A DNA stretch of 64,000 nucleotides, from NCBI GenBank assembly GCA_022828595.1, contig JAKGHH010000002.1:110434855-110498854 (forward strand), in the 5' to 3' direction. Every line of letters begins with the position of its first letter. Positions within the stretch are counted from its first letter, which is position 1. The position numbers and the translations under genes are program-made. This document shows positions 1 through 9,100 of this stretch, piece after piece. The DNA comes from Nelumbo lutea. Its lineage: Eukaryota; Streptophyta; Magnoliopsida; Proteales; Nelumbonaceae. The notes under the pieces are model-generated. The model searched no databases. It had not been told where the DNA came from and saw only the letters and a list, made by a program, of their open reading frames with translations.

Positions 1-518
1 AGTGCAGTAAAAGCAAAACTAGTCATGAATGGCGTGGGCGTGCCAGCAGAGTAAGATGGTGATGCAACGACGTAGGATGTAGAACCGCGTCCTCTGCTGC
101 TTCCCCATCGTCATGCACCGCCTTCCCAATCTCCTCGAAGCCTTCCCTATGCTGCTGCTGCTACTGATGCTGCTGATCGAAGATGAAGAAGAAAAGCTCG
201 AGCTTTGGAGATCGCCCATCATCTCTTTCATCACTTCCTGACGATCGATGTCTGTCTAATGTCTACAGCTGAGGATGAGGACAAGGATTGAAGAGTAGTG
301 GTTGTGGTTCGGTCAGTGGATTGCTCTGTTTTCTCTCTTCTCTGTACAAGAGCAAATATTGTTCTACTGTTCTTATTGGCTCTTTAATATAATAAGCGAT
401 CTTGCTGTTTCCGGTTCTGAATCGAGAGTCTGCGACTGGTAGGAGAGTATGGCAGGAGGTGGCGGCCGACTTACGTAGACCAGTGGCTCATTTGGTTTTC
501 TAGAAGTCCTTTTTTTGG
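1..518. repeat. Left arm of a long-range inverted duplication containing RTFL copy 1
   Basis: The reverse complement of this stretch matches 57512-57976 through the RTFL coding region, the 5' leader and about 280 bases further upstream. At the other end the match runs to base 1 of the window, so the duplicated block continues beyond it. This arm has about 37-40 extra bases near 333-372, a stretch containing CTTGTACAGAGAAGAG on the gene strand that copy 2 lacks. Shared non-coding sequence means the two genes arose by DNA duplication, not by convergence on a motif. Confidence 0.85.
19..231 (-). CDS. RTFL: RTFL/DVL (ROTUNDIFOLIA-like/DEVIL) small polypeptide, copy 1
   Basis: A single-exon gene of 70 codons. 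Plant RTFL/DVL peptides are small membrane-associated polypeptides that restrict polar cell proliferation and shape leaves, stems and fruits when overexpressed. The N-terminal half is a low-complexity serine stretch (residues about 10-30). The C-terminal half is the family domain: a basic stretch (RRLGRRC), then QQRTRFYILRRCITILLCW, which is the diagnostic part. I chose the ATG at 231; the in-frame GTG just before it is not a plausible plant start. Compared with copy 2 at 57755-57958, this copy has a longer serine run and reads CWHAHAIHD where copy 2 reads CWHDHAIRD. The family usually has D after CWH, so this copy has lost a conserved acidic residue. The stop codon lies only 18 bases from the window edge. 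The family call is firm; whether the gene is expressed is not known. Confidence 0.88.
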   Translation of the reverse strand: MKEMMGDLQSSSFSSSSSISSISSSSSIGKASRRLGRRCMTMGKQQRTRFYILRRCITILLCWHAHAIHD

Positions 519-1265
519 TAAGTCTACTTTATAGTTTGTATTTTACTAAAATACCCCTTATAGTTTGTAAGTTGCAACCTATTATATGAAAATAGTAGTA
601 ATTAGGTGTAAAATGTTTAAGGGCATAGACTTATGATTGTTTATTGCAAAATTACCCCTAACATTTTTTTTTTTGTATAGAAAACCAAAAGTAACAAAAT
701 CAAGAAAAATAGAGTTGTTGTTCATGTTTTAGTAGGGGCAAAAATGGAATTTGTGTTTTTAGTTAATGTTGATTAAATTTATTTGAATGGATGTTAGTGT
801 TAACACTGTGATCTTCAACTTTTATCTAATGGAAGGCCAATTAAGCAAATTAATTGCAAATTATAGAGGATGTTTTAGTAAAACACAAACTATAGGGCAG
901 ATTTGAGTAAATTAATGAAACTATAGGAGTGTTTTAGTAAATGACCCTTAATTCAATCATATAGGCATCAAAATGACTAAAATACCCATATAATTATTTT
1001 TGACCAACATATTTATTTTCTAATTTTTTTTTTCTCTTTATATCAATTTAAACTCTTTTTGTAGTTGTTTATATAAAGTTTATATTGTTTTTCATGGAAA
1101 CCAACATCAATAATAATAGTATGGGTGTTTTGGATATTTTCATGCCTCTTATCAAAGAATTCTAACAGAAGGGGTTTATTTACAAAACTGTATCAGAAAG
1201 TTTGAGGGACATAATTACAATTAAGAAACTCTAAAGGAGGTTTCAGAAATTTACCATTTTTTGAA
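519..1265. repeat. AT-rich non-coding DNA with two MITE-like repeats
   Basis: From about 519 to 955 the ends carry inverted versions of a TATAGTTTGTATTTTACTAA motif, which suggests a foldback element of about 430 bases. From about 1085 to 1262 lies a lone arm (GGTTTCAGAAATTTACCATT near its end) of the element that is complete with both arms at 39100-39755. No gene was seen. Confidence 0.5.
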
Positions 1266-2146
1266 GATATTTCTAGAAGCCAGAAGTTCATATTGAATTT
1301 TTGTTGTTAATCTGTTGGCACACCCTGAAACCTTCTTCCTTGTTTTGTCATCTCTGGTGGGACTCCTTATTAATTTTTAGCTGTCTAGAAAGTGTGTAGA
1401 TGCTAAAACAAAAATTATTTAATTAATTTATTATAAAAACAAATATTTGGCTGATCTATGAAATTTGGATTTGAACTTTTTAAAAATTTTGGTTAGTCTT
1501 ACGAAAACTGTCTAAAATTATGAGAAAATTGGGTGTATAGGGAAAAAATAAGTGAAGGGCCAATTTAGATTTCTTTTATTAAATAATATAAAAATGACCT
1601 CTGTGAAACTTTCAAAATAAAAACTAGAAAAAAATAATAAATGCAAGATTCAAAGAATTGAAACAACCCTTTTAGACATATCGGGGTGTATTAATATTTT
1701 TAACCTTGGAGGAAGGAGCCCAATTTAGAATTTATTGTCATTTTTTAGATTTTTTTTTTGTGTTTTTTGTCTACTAATCGAATGCCTTAAAAAGTAAATA
1801 TATTATTTTTAACATTTTTATTTATTATACTAATTACATTTGACCACCAAATGGAACCCACCTGTTTTTTTCGAAGTCTGATAGTGAGAATGACCCATAC
1901 ATCCAGTGTCAGAATTTATAGGTTTAAGGTACATTTGGGGTAAGTGTGTGCTCGGAATTGATGCCAATTCATGGGCAGGTATAAGTGCATAGGTTGTAGT
2001 TTTGGACGTTTTGAATGTTTATAACTGTGTAGTGGGAATCAGAAATCTGCATTGGGTGTATCCATACTTCTCTGTAGAATCTAGTGGTATAGAATTACCA
2101 AAACATCCCTACATGGGCACAAGCAAGTGGGTTGGTCCTACAGGAT
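1266..2146. repeat. Non-coding DNA; 1895-2120 is an inverted copy of sequence at 7790-8010
   Basis: The segment around CGGAATTGATGCCAATTCAT, flanked by degenerate matches such as GTTTATAACTGTGTAGTGGG, aligns with the reverse complement of 7790-8010. It is therefore a dispersed repeat of unknown class. The rest is AT-rich with no credible reading frame. Confidence 0.45.
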
Positions 2147-2546
2147 TAGGGGTGCAAGTTCCGTGGCTTGGGCCAGGTAGTCAACTCAGCCCATCCCTAA
2201 GATTTGGGCTTAAGGCTCGAATTCAAGGTCAAGCCTGACCTCTTCAATTCAAGCCCAGCTTGTATCGAAATTGGATGCATTCAGATTGGGTTCTGGCCCC
2301 AATCTGAATGCATATTTATATATGTACGTATGAATGTATATAATTGGGTCAAGTTCGGGTTAGGACAAGGTTGGGCTGGGTTAGGATGGGGTTTGAGTTA
2401 ACTAAATGATAAGCACCCATGCCAAAAAATAAAAAAGCCCAAAGTCATGGATCAACCCAAAGACTAAAATTCCAAACCCAGTCCATATAAAGTTTCGAAT
2501 TAGATTGCTCCAGACTCAGGTTGAGGCCTCCCATGTTGCACCCCTA
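2147..2546. mobile_element. hAT-like non-autonomous element with TAGGGGTGCAA ends
   Basis: It starts TAGGGGTGCAAG and ends with the inverse TTGCACCCCTA. The interior is the degenerate GGGCTTGGGCC-type sequence typical of this element group in the window. No 8-base target duplication is visible, probably because another MITE (2547-2733) abuts its right end. The hAT assignment rests on the related elements at 21042 and 30211, which do have 8-base duplications. Confidence 0.55.
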
Positions 2547-2733
2547 GGGGCCGTTTGATAACAGCTTTAGATGCTGAACTGAAATGTTTACGGTTTTGTC
2601 TTTTAGTGAAAAAGATTAAAATGAAATTTGAGTAGACTTATATATTTAAAAAATTTATTATTCAATTATTTCAGCGACTAAAACACAAAACAAATAAATC
2701 TTTCAGCTGTTATCAAATCGCCCATTAGCATTC
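2547..2733. mobile_element. MITE with GTTTGATAACAGCT ends
   Basis: The ends GGGGCCGTTTGATAACAGCT and AGCTGTTATCAAATCGCCC are inverted repeats around an AT-rich core. A second copy lies at about 56347-56575, starting GGGTCATTTGATAACAGCTG. There is no coding capacity, and the superfamily cannot be fixed without a clear target duplication. Confidence 0.6.
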
Positions 2734-3416
2734 CTCTTGCATTGAAAACATGATACCTTCAACAACTCAGCTCACATGAGAGGATGATACATTATGAAAC
2801 TTCAGCCCTAAGAGAATGGTCAAATGGTTTTTCCTAAAAGAAATAAATCGTGCAAATACCTTGAGAGTACTATATCCAATCGTTCATTGTGAACATCTCC
2901 CCATTTGACATACAAATATTCTCAATGTACGGTTGGATGCTGAGCTCTGTAGATGTTTGCAAGATTTTTGTAAACTGATGAACACTTTGGCGATCTTTCC
3001 AAGGCTGTGACCGCCAATAAATTATGATTAGCTTTTCAGATTGTTTTAAATTTAAAATAGTAAAACTCAATTTGTAAGGAGTGCAAATACAAATATATAC
3101 AACACAAATACATATAAAATAATACAAAATATACGGTTCTAAGCTCTACACATCTCGAAAAATTGCTTTAAAACGTTTTCTTACAATTCAATGCCACTAG
3201 GTGCTACATGCACCAAACAATAAAATATCACCCATAGATCTGAAAAATGACATTGTCATTTTCTGATAAATGGATCTCACGTACCCCGAGAGAAACACTT
3301 ATCATTTAAATGGCTCAACCAAAAAAATAAATGAGATGTTTTTTTCTATTAGATGCTTATTTGGTGCTGAACTAGTAGTATATTGTTCTGAAAATTGCCA
3401 TTAATACCAAAAACAC
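2734..3416. other. Non-coding stretch, nothing recognised
   Basis: Ordinary AT-rich plant intergenic sequence. The open frames here are short, start from non-ATG codons and match no family I know. Confidence 0.4.
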
Positions 3417-3817
3417 TAGGGGTTCTCACGATTTGGGCTTATTTTTGGAATTGAACTGGTACCATCGGTTTTTGAAAAATATTTACAATATATATAAAGA
3501 TATAATAAAAAATTAGAAAAAAAAATATATATATATATAATATTATATTTTAAATAATAAATAATATATATATATATATATGTATATTTATTAATTTACA
3601 ATATATAAAAAATATATAATATACATAAACTTACCTAAAATATGTAGAATTATATATACCAGTCGGTTCAGTTAACTGCAGAATTTCTATATTGATTAAA
3701 ACTTAAACCAAACCGATACCTTCGATTTTATAAAAATACTGAACCAAAACCAAACTGATCGATTCAATTAATCAGATTTTCGATCCGATTTGATTCGATT
3801 TTTCTTGCTCACCCCTA
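3417..3817. mobile_element. hAT-like MITE with near-perfect 8-bp target duplication
   Basis: It starts TAGGGGTTCTCACG and ends CTTGCTCACCCCTA. The flanks are AAAAACAC (3409-3416) and ACAAACAC (3818-3825), which match at 7 of 8 positions as expected for hAT insertion. The core is (TA)-rich, with degenerate GGTTTGGTT-type arms. It is non-autonomous and has no transposase. Confidence 0.7.
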
Positions 3818-4466
3818 ACAAACACCATTTTTTTAGTTGAATTGCTAGCTTCTGTCAATGTTTTATGATGTTTTATAGGCATGGATCTTTCGTATGGTGA
3901 GCTACGGAATGTGGACCACCAAAGTTCTTTTGCTCCCCAACACCCCTAAAGGGTTGGTGGGGGCTGTTTTGAAACTTCATGTACAATTGTACATGACGCA
4001 TGAAGATGCAATCAAATATTCTTTGGTATACATTGCAATAATGTTGCACCACTACATCATTTTATGTGCAATTAAAGATCTTTTGTTGGTTTGTTGCCAC
4101 AGCCCACAGGCCTTGAACTTACAAAAAAAAAAAAAAACTGCCCATTGAGTTGCAGAGACCAGACCTATTGGTTCTACTCTTGTAGAGGGGAAATATGAAA
4201 CAAGGCCCACATTTCTGCATACATGCAGTACTTTGGTTCAGTTTTGTTAGTGTTTGATAAGAATTTATGTATTGACAATGACACTAAATACAAAATTCAA
4301 GACATGTTTTCATTCAAATTGAAAATAAAGTTTGCATACAAATGAATGTAAACTTTGCACTCAAAGTCAAAGTTGATTAGTGTTAAAAAGATACAATATT
4401 ACGTACAGACTTGGAATTCCTATTTGTGCCTATCATAACTAAAAATAGTTTGGCAACAAAGTAAAA
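3818..4466. other. Non-coding stretch, nothing recognised
   Basis: An open frame of about 84 codons at 3894-4148 ends in an A-run and matches nothing I know. No splice or domain signal supports a gene. Confidence 0.4.
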
Positions 4467-5165
4467 TGGGATTCTAGTTGATAAGGAACATTTTGGGTCC
4501 TTATATAAATAAAAGTTTTTAACATAATTTTTAAAATAGGTTAACTTAAAAATAAATCAAATAAGTGTAAAAATACTATTCATCTCATTCCTACTCTAAA
4601 CCATCGAATAAATCTCCCCCAAAATTAATAAATATTGACCATAAATCTCTACTTCTTTATTCACTCTTGTAGTTGCTAACTTGCTGCAAGAAAAAATGGA
4701 GAAGCCCAATCTTGTGTTTTTGTATTTTCCTCCTGTGTATCTCGCTTCTCCACTTAGCATACTCGCAGAACTCTTCCAATCCTAATTTCCATGCTTTAAT
4801 GGCATTCAAAATTGCTTCAGATACCTCTAACATGCTTAATAGTTGGAACCAAACCACCGATCTGTTTGCCTGGTACGGTGTTTAAAGCGTTTTTTTAACT
4901 ACTTCAGAAGATGAACTTATAGCATCTCTGCTCTGAATTTGAAACAACTCAAATGCAAACAAGAAGAAAAAGTAAGAGGAGGAGGAGGAGAGAGAGAGAG
5001 ACCAGAGGTGGGGAGAGTTGTTTGGTGGTTTGGAGGAGGGAGATGAACAATATTTCTGCCCTTATTTGATAATTTTTTAAAAAAGTTAGTCTATTCTAAA
5101 ATCTATATTAAAAAAATTATTTTTATTGATATTAGGGCCCAAAAGTAGCCCTTATTAGCTAGAGT
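4467..5165 (+). mobile_element. Foldback element carrying an LRR receptor kinase gene fragment
   Basis: The left arm (about 4467-4587) and right arm (about 5040-5165) are diverged inverted repeats. Both align with the arms of the foldback element at 54508-55068; for example, the ends of both elements carry ATTTTGGG/CTTTTGGG-type blocks next to ATAAAAGT and GGTTAAC motifs. Between the arms lies a leader-like AC-rich segment, the first part of an LRR kinase gene (4696-4885) and a GA-rich tract (4965-5010). The simplest reading is a non-autonomous element that acquired host DNA. No target duplication is clear at the current ends. Confidence 0.6.
4673..4885 (+). pseudogene. N-terminal fragment of an LRR receptor-like kinase (signal peptide plus LRRNT cap)
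   Basis: The frame starting near 4673 contains a hydrophobic signal-peptide-like stretch (CFCIFLLCISLLHLAYS). It then has the LRRNT_2 pattern NPNFHALMAFKIASDTSN, LNSWNQTTDLFAWYGV, as in plant LRR-RLKs related to the PRK/At1g68400 group. Family members usually have a cysteine in the DLC(S/A)W position, which is phenylalanine here, and the frame stops immediately after WYGV. The likely original ATG (4696) is out of frame with the signal peptide, so a small indel is present. There are no LRRs, transmembrane segment or kinase domain. It is a dead fragment inside the surrounding foldback element. Confidence 0.72.
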
Positions 5166-5592
5166 CCCAAGGCTGTGTTTGGTTGCAATGCAAACACAAA
5201 TATGTATATTGCTATTTACTCCCTTTTCGGTTCATGAATGCAAACACTGTTCAGATTTTAAACTGTTTTTGCAGTCATATTGTTTGTTTGAAATCGATGC
5301 TAAGTGTGGGCCCCATCATTAAATGCTCCAACTATCTTATGCTGGAATGCCTTAACTTTGGTTAAAAGTTGATTATAAAAAAAAGTTACAGAATTATATC
5401 AAAAAATTAGGTACAATAATGCTTTCTTTTTAGAGTACAAAAACATCAAAAAATACATTTTGATCCGATAATCATTACTTTTTTACATATCAAATAAACG
5501 CGAATCACACTATATAAATACCCCCAAGTAAAATTTATCCATGCAAAACTAAAACCAACTTTGTATTTGCACTCTTTCCAAACAGACCCTAA
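5166..5592. mobile_element. MITE-like element with TGTTTGG ends
   Basis: It starts GGCTGTGTTTGGTTGCAATG and ends TGCACTCTTTCCAAACAGACC, which are imperfect inverted repeats. This is one of several TGTTTGG-ended families in the window. It directly abuts the foldback element on its left. No coding sequence. Confidence 0.5.
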
Positions 5593-6121
5593 GAGTCTCC
5601 AGATTCTACAACAACCACGCCCACGGTGCATCCGAGATGCAATCTCGGGTTAATTGGTCTGGGTTGGAAAATACCCAACTTGAACCACCCGACCTAAACT
5701 ATTAATTAGGTTGGGTTGCGCGTGTGCCACAAGAAGGAAAATTCATTAAGTTCCAACCATTTCCACTTGAATGTGAACATTTGCTCGTATCTGTTAAAGT
5801 TCTGGACCTGGTTAAGAGAGAGATAGAGAGAGAGAGAGTAGAGGAAACTAACTAACAATCTACCCTCTCGATTTCAATTATGCCAATATACATCTTTCAG
5901 TCACAAGAAGTTATGAGGAGAGAAGGAAACCGGATCGATGGAAGAAAACAAAGGGTGCATCATCACCAGATATGGACTTCTATTTGAAGTTATTAATATG
6001 TACAGAATTGAAGCATTGAAAAGGTCCCCTTTTTTTCCAGTTGGTTGCCGTAAGCCAGGCCAAAGTTGGAGTAGTAATGTTGTTAGTCATGGAGAAGATA
6101 TCGCGATCAATCTGATTGTAG
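5593..6121. other. Non-coding stretch downstream of the DUF620 gene
   Basis: It holds a GGTTGGGTTG-type fragment near 5650-5720 and a short GA run at 5815-5840. It probably includes the 3' untranslated region of the minus-strand DUF620 gene, but no polyadenylation site can be fixed. Confidence 0.4.
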
Positions 6122-9100
6122 CTAGCAGAGGCGTAATGGTGAATTCCAGTTGACGTTGTTCTTCTCCGGATAATCCTTCTGAACTTCCTCCGGAGGGATG
6201 AAGCAGTCGATTGAGAGCCCCGGCACATTGAACACAACGTCATCAATCGTCCATTCTTCCTCCATCCGCGTAATCACTGGACCCAGCTTCACGGTGTCCC
6301 CAAATCTGGCCAGGCTTGCGGTGGAGTGGCCGGAGTGGGCGACCATCACTCCGTCCACCGTTCGATAGTCTTCCATCGATGATCCCATGGTTGTCTCCCA
6401 GTACATCGGGCGTGAACCGGGCGACTGAATCCGTGTCAAGAGAGAGTCCTCGAGATACACCAGTAACCCACTTCTCTGGCTGAAGTACCCAAACATAACG
6501 TGTTTGATGATCTCTGCCGTGCTGTCGCTCCGATCGGCCAGCTCTGTATGGTCGGCTGACAGCTTCAACACAAAGCAGTCTTCACCGCTGATTTTCTTCT
6601 CTCCACTGTATTGTGCAGGAGAGAACACCGCTGCCACTGTTACAGGATCTAGACCCTACATAGATCATATATATAATATTATTAAACCCCCTGAGTTATT
6701 TGGGCTTGGCTCCTCCCTAGTTGGATGATGTGTCCCACCAAATGCAATTTTAACATGAGTTTTTAAATTTAGGGTTTAGAGGTTTGGGGTTTAAGTTTTA
6801 AAATTTTGGGTTTAGATGTAAAAAAATCAAGAGGTGGTTAGTCACTTTCAACCATGGTGGGAGTAAATAAAGTTCGAATTCTTTGATTGTTCCTATGATT
6901 AGACCTGTTTATGGATTGGGTTCGGGCTTGATTTTTGTCAAAATTCTAATGGGCTTAGCATGTAGCCTGAGCCTGAGATAAGGTAAAGTTGAGCCTGAAG
7001 TCGGGCCCATGAACAAGTCTATTCATCATTATCTGGAAAAACAAAAATAAATCATTTTAATTGTCTTTTTCTTTTCATACAAATTAAAATGCCCAAATTC
7101 CAGACATTAGTGGATATGACACTTGATAGAATGTGATGGCTGGGTGGACCCATATAGTTGCAACAAGTTTGGTAGATGATGATGATGATATCATCATTGC
7201 TTTCAAAACTGGACTGGATTGGATGGTTGGACAGGAAAAACTGGAAATCCGTCATCTGATGGGTTCCATTACACTCAAAAACCATTTTTTTGGCAAAAAA
7301 TCGTTGATTTGGTTGGTGAACTGTAGACCCAAGTGGTCAAACCATCCATCCAAACAATGATTTTTGACTATTTTTTATTTTTTTGTCAGAACAGGCCATT
7401 CAGACTAAACAGTCACACCATTTGACCCAAAAACTAGAGCCCAAAACGGTTCCCTGTCCAAAGAGAGAGTTTATTAGAGTTGATGCAAATTATTGAAGTT
7501 TGTCGGGATTTAAAAGGTATGAGAGGTAAAAGGGGTGTTCTCCAATGTGAATTATCGTTGCCAGTTTCAAAAAAGAAATAAAAGACTGCTGTGAAAATAA
7601 GTTGTTTCTTGAAACAAAAAAAAAAAAAAAAGAAGACAGAAAACATGTTCTTCGCTATGTTTGTGTCTTTTATTTCCAAAACTAAAAGCAAAAAATTGTT
7701 TTTATAATTTTGGTTTAAAGAGCATGTTAAAATAAAATCATCTTATTTTTATTTTTCAAAATAAAATTTAGATTTTTACTGATATGGAAAATTCAAAATC
7801 AAATAAAAACAAAAACATTCATGTTGTAGAATACCCAAGTGTGCCTACTAGTACCAGATCCACTCTCCCTTATAGGTGCCAGTGCAGATCTATAAACATC
7901 CAAAATATCAAAAACCCCCTATTTTATGCATCAATGCCCACTGGTAAATTAACATCAATTCCGAACTTGCACCCAACTCAATTGTATTTTAAGCCTAAAT
8001 ATTCTGACCTAGGCTGAACCGTGATTCTTCCTAAAGTATTCAATATTCCTACACTTTTTTTCCTGCACTTGTTCACTATACTTTCGTTCATTCTATGACA
8101 GATGTCCTATCACATGCATTTATCGTAAGCATGGGCATCTATCGGGCTCGTTATGAAATTAGCTGGGAATTCCATCCCCAAGTTTTTCACCTGCTCTATC
8201 CCCCTCTCCACCAAAAAAAAAAAAAAAAGAAAAACCAGTAATTTCGTAAGTTGGGGGTAGTTGGTAGGAAAGTAGACTAACTTTTTCATGTTTATGTTTT
8301 GGTAAATATGGGTTTTACGTTAAAATAATTTTTATTTGATTTACTTATTTGGGTAAGTGATATTTATCTTTAAAATAAATAAATTATTATTTTTTACCCT
8401 AGGTGTGTTAAAACTAATAAGAAATTGTCTATTAAAAATGCTTTAAAATTTAAAAACGAAAAATATTCAAAAGACAAAATTGATAATTCAGAAAATTACT
8501 TTAATATAAAAAACATACATAAATTCAATCTGTTCCTAATATGGACTGCAAATTATTGTAAGGTTGGTACGAGGCCGGCTGACCAAATCCCAATTCATAA
8601 AACGGAGTAAAAAAAAAAAAAAAAATCTAGCATAAAACAACATGTGTGACGATTGTTCTAGAAGCAAAACCAGCGCCGTGGGCATTGTCTGCCACCACGG
8701 AGATGTCATATTCATTGGAGGGTAAAACATAAGCAGGTCCTTCCTATTATGTCATTTGTCCATTTGTTACAACCGAGAGAGAGAGAGAGAGGGGTTCGTG
8801 AGGCTAGCATCCACCCTCATCTTCTTGTCTCCTCTTATTTTTTCTTTCTTAGGTGTAGACCTGGCACTTGGGTTGGGTGGATTGGGTTCGGGTTGGGTCA
8901 AAGTAATTTAGGTTGATTTTGGGTCAGGTTGTCAAATGTTAGACCCTAATTCTAAATGTTCGGGTTAGGGTTGATCTATGGGTCAATTCGAGTCATCCAA
9001 AAAAATAAAGAAAAAATTATATGAAAAATGTCAACATTAAAAGAATTAACCTTAAAATTCCAAATATAAAATAAAAAACTTGAACATTTAACAATAAAAA

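Noticed and set aside
3894..4148. 84-codon frame ending in an A-run, possible retrogene with poly-A tail
   Set aside because: No similarity to any known protein, no flanking duplication, and A-runs are common throughout the window.
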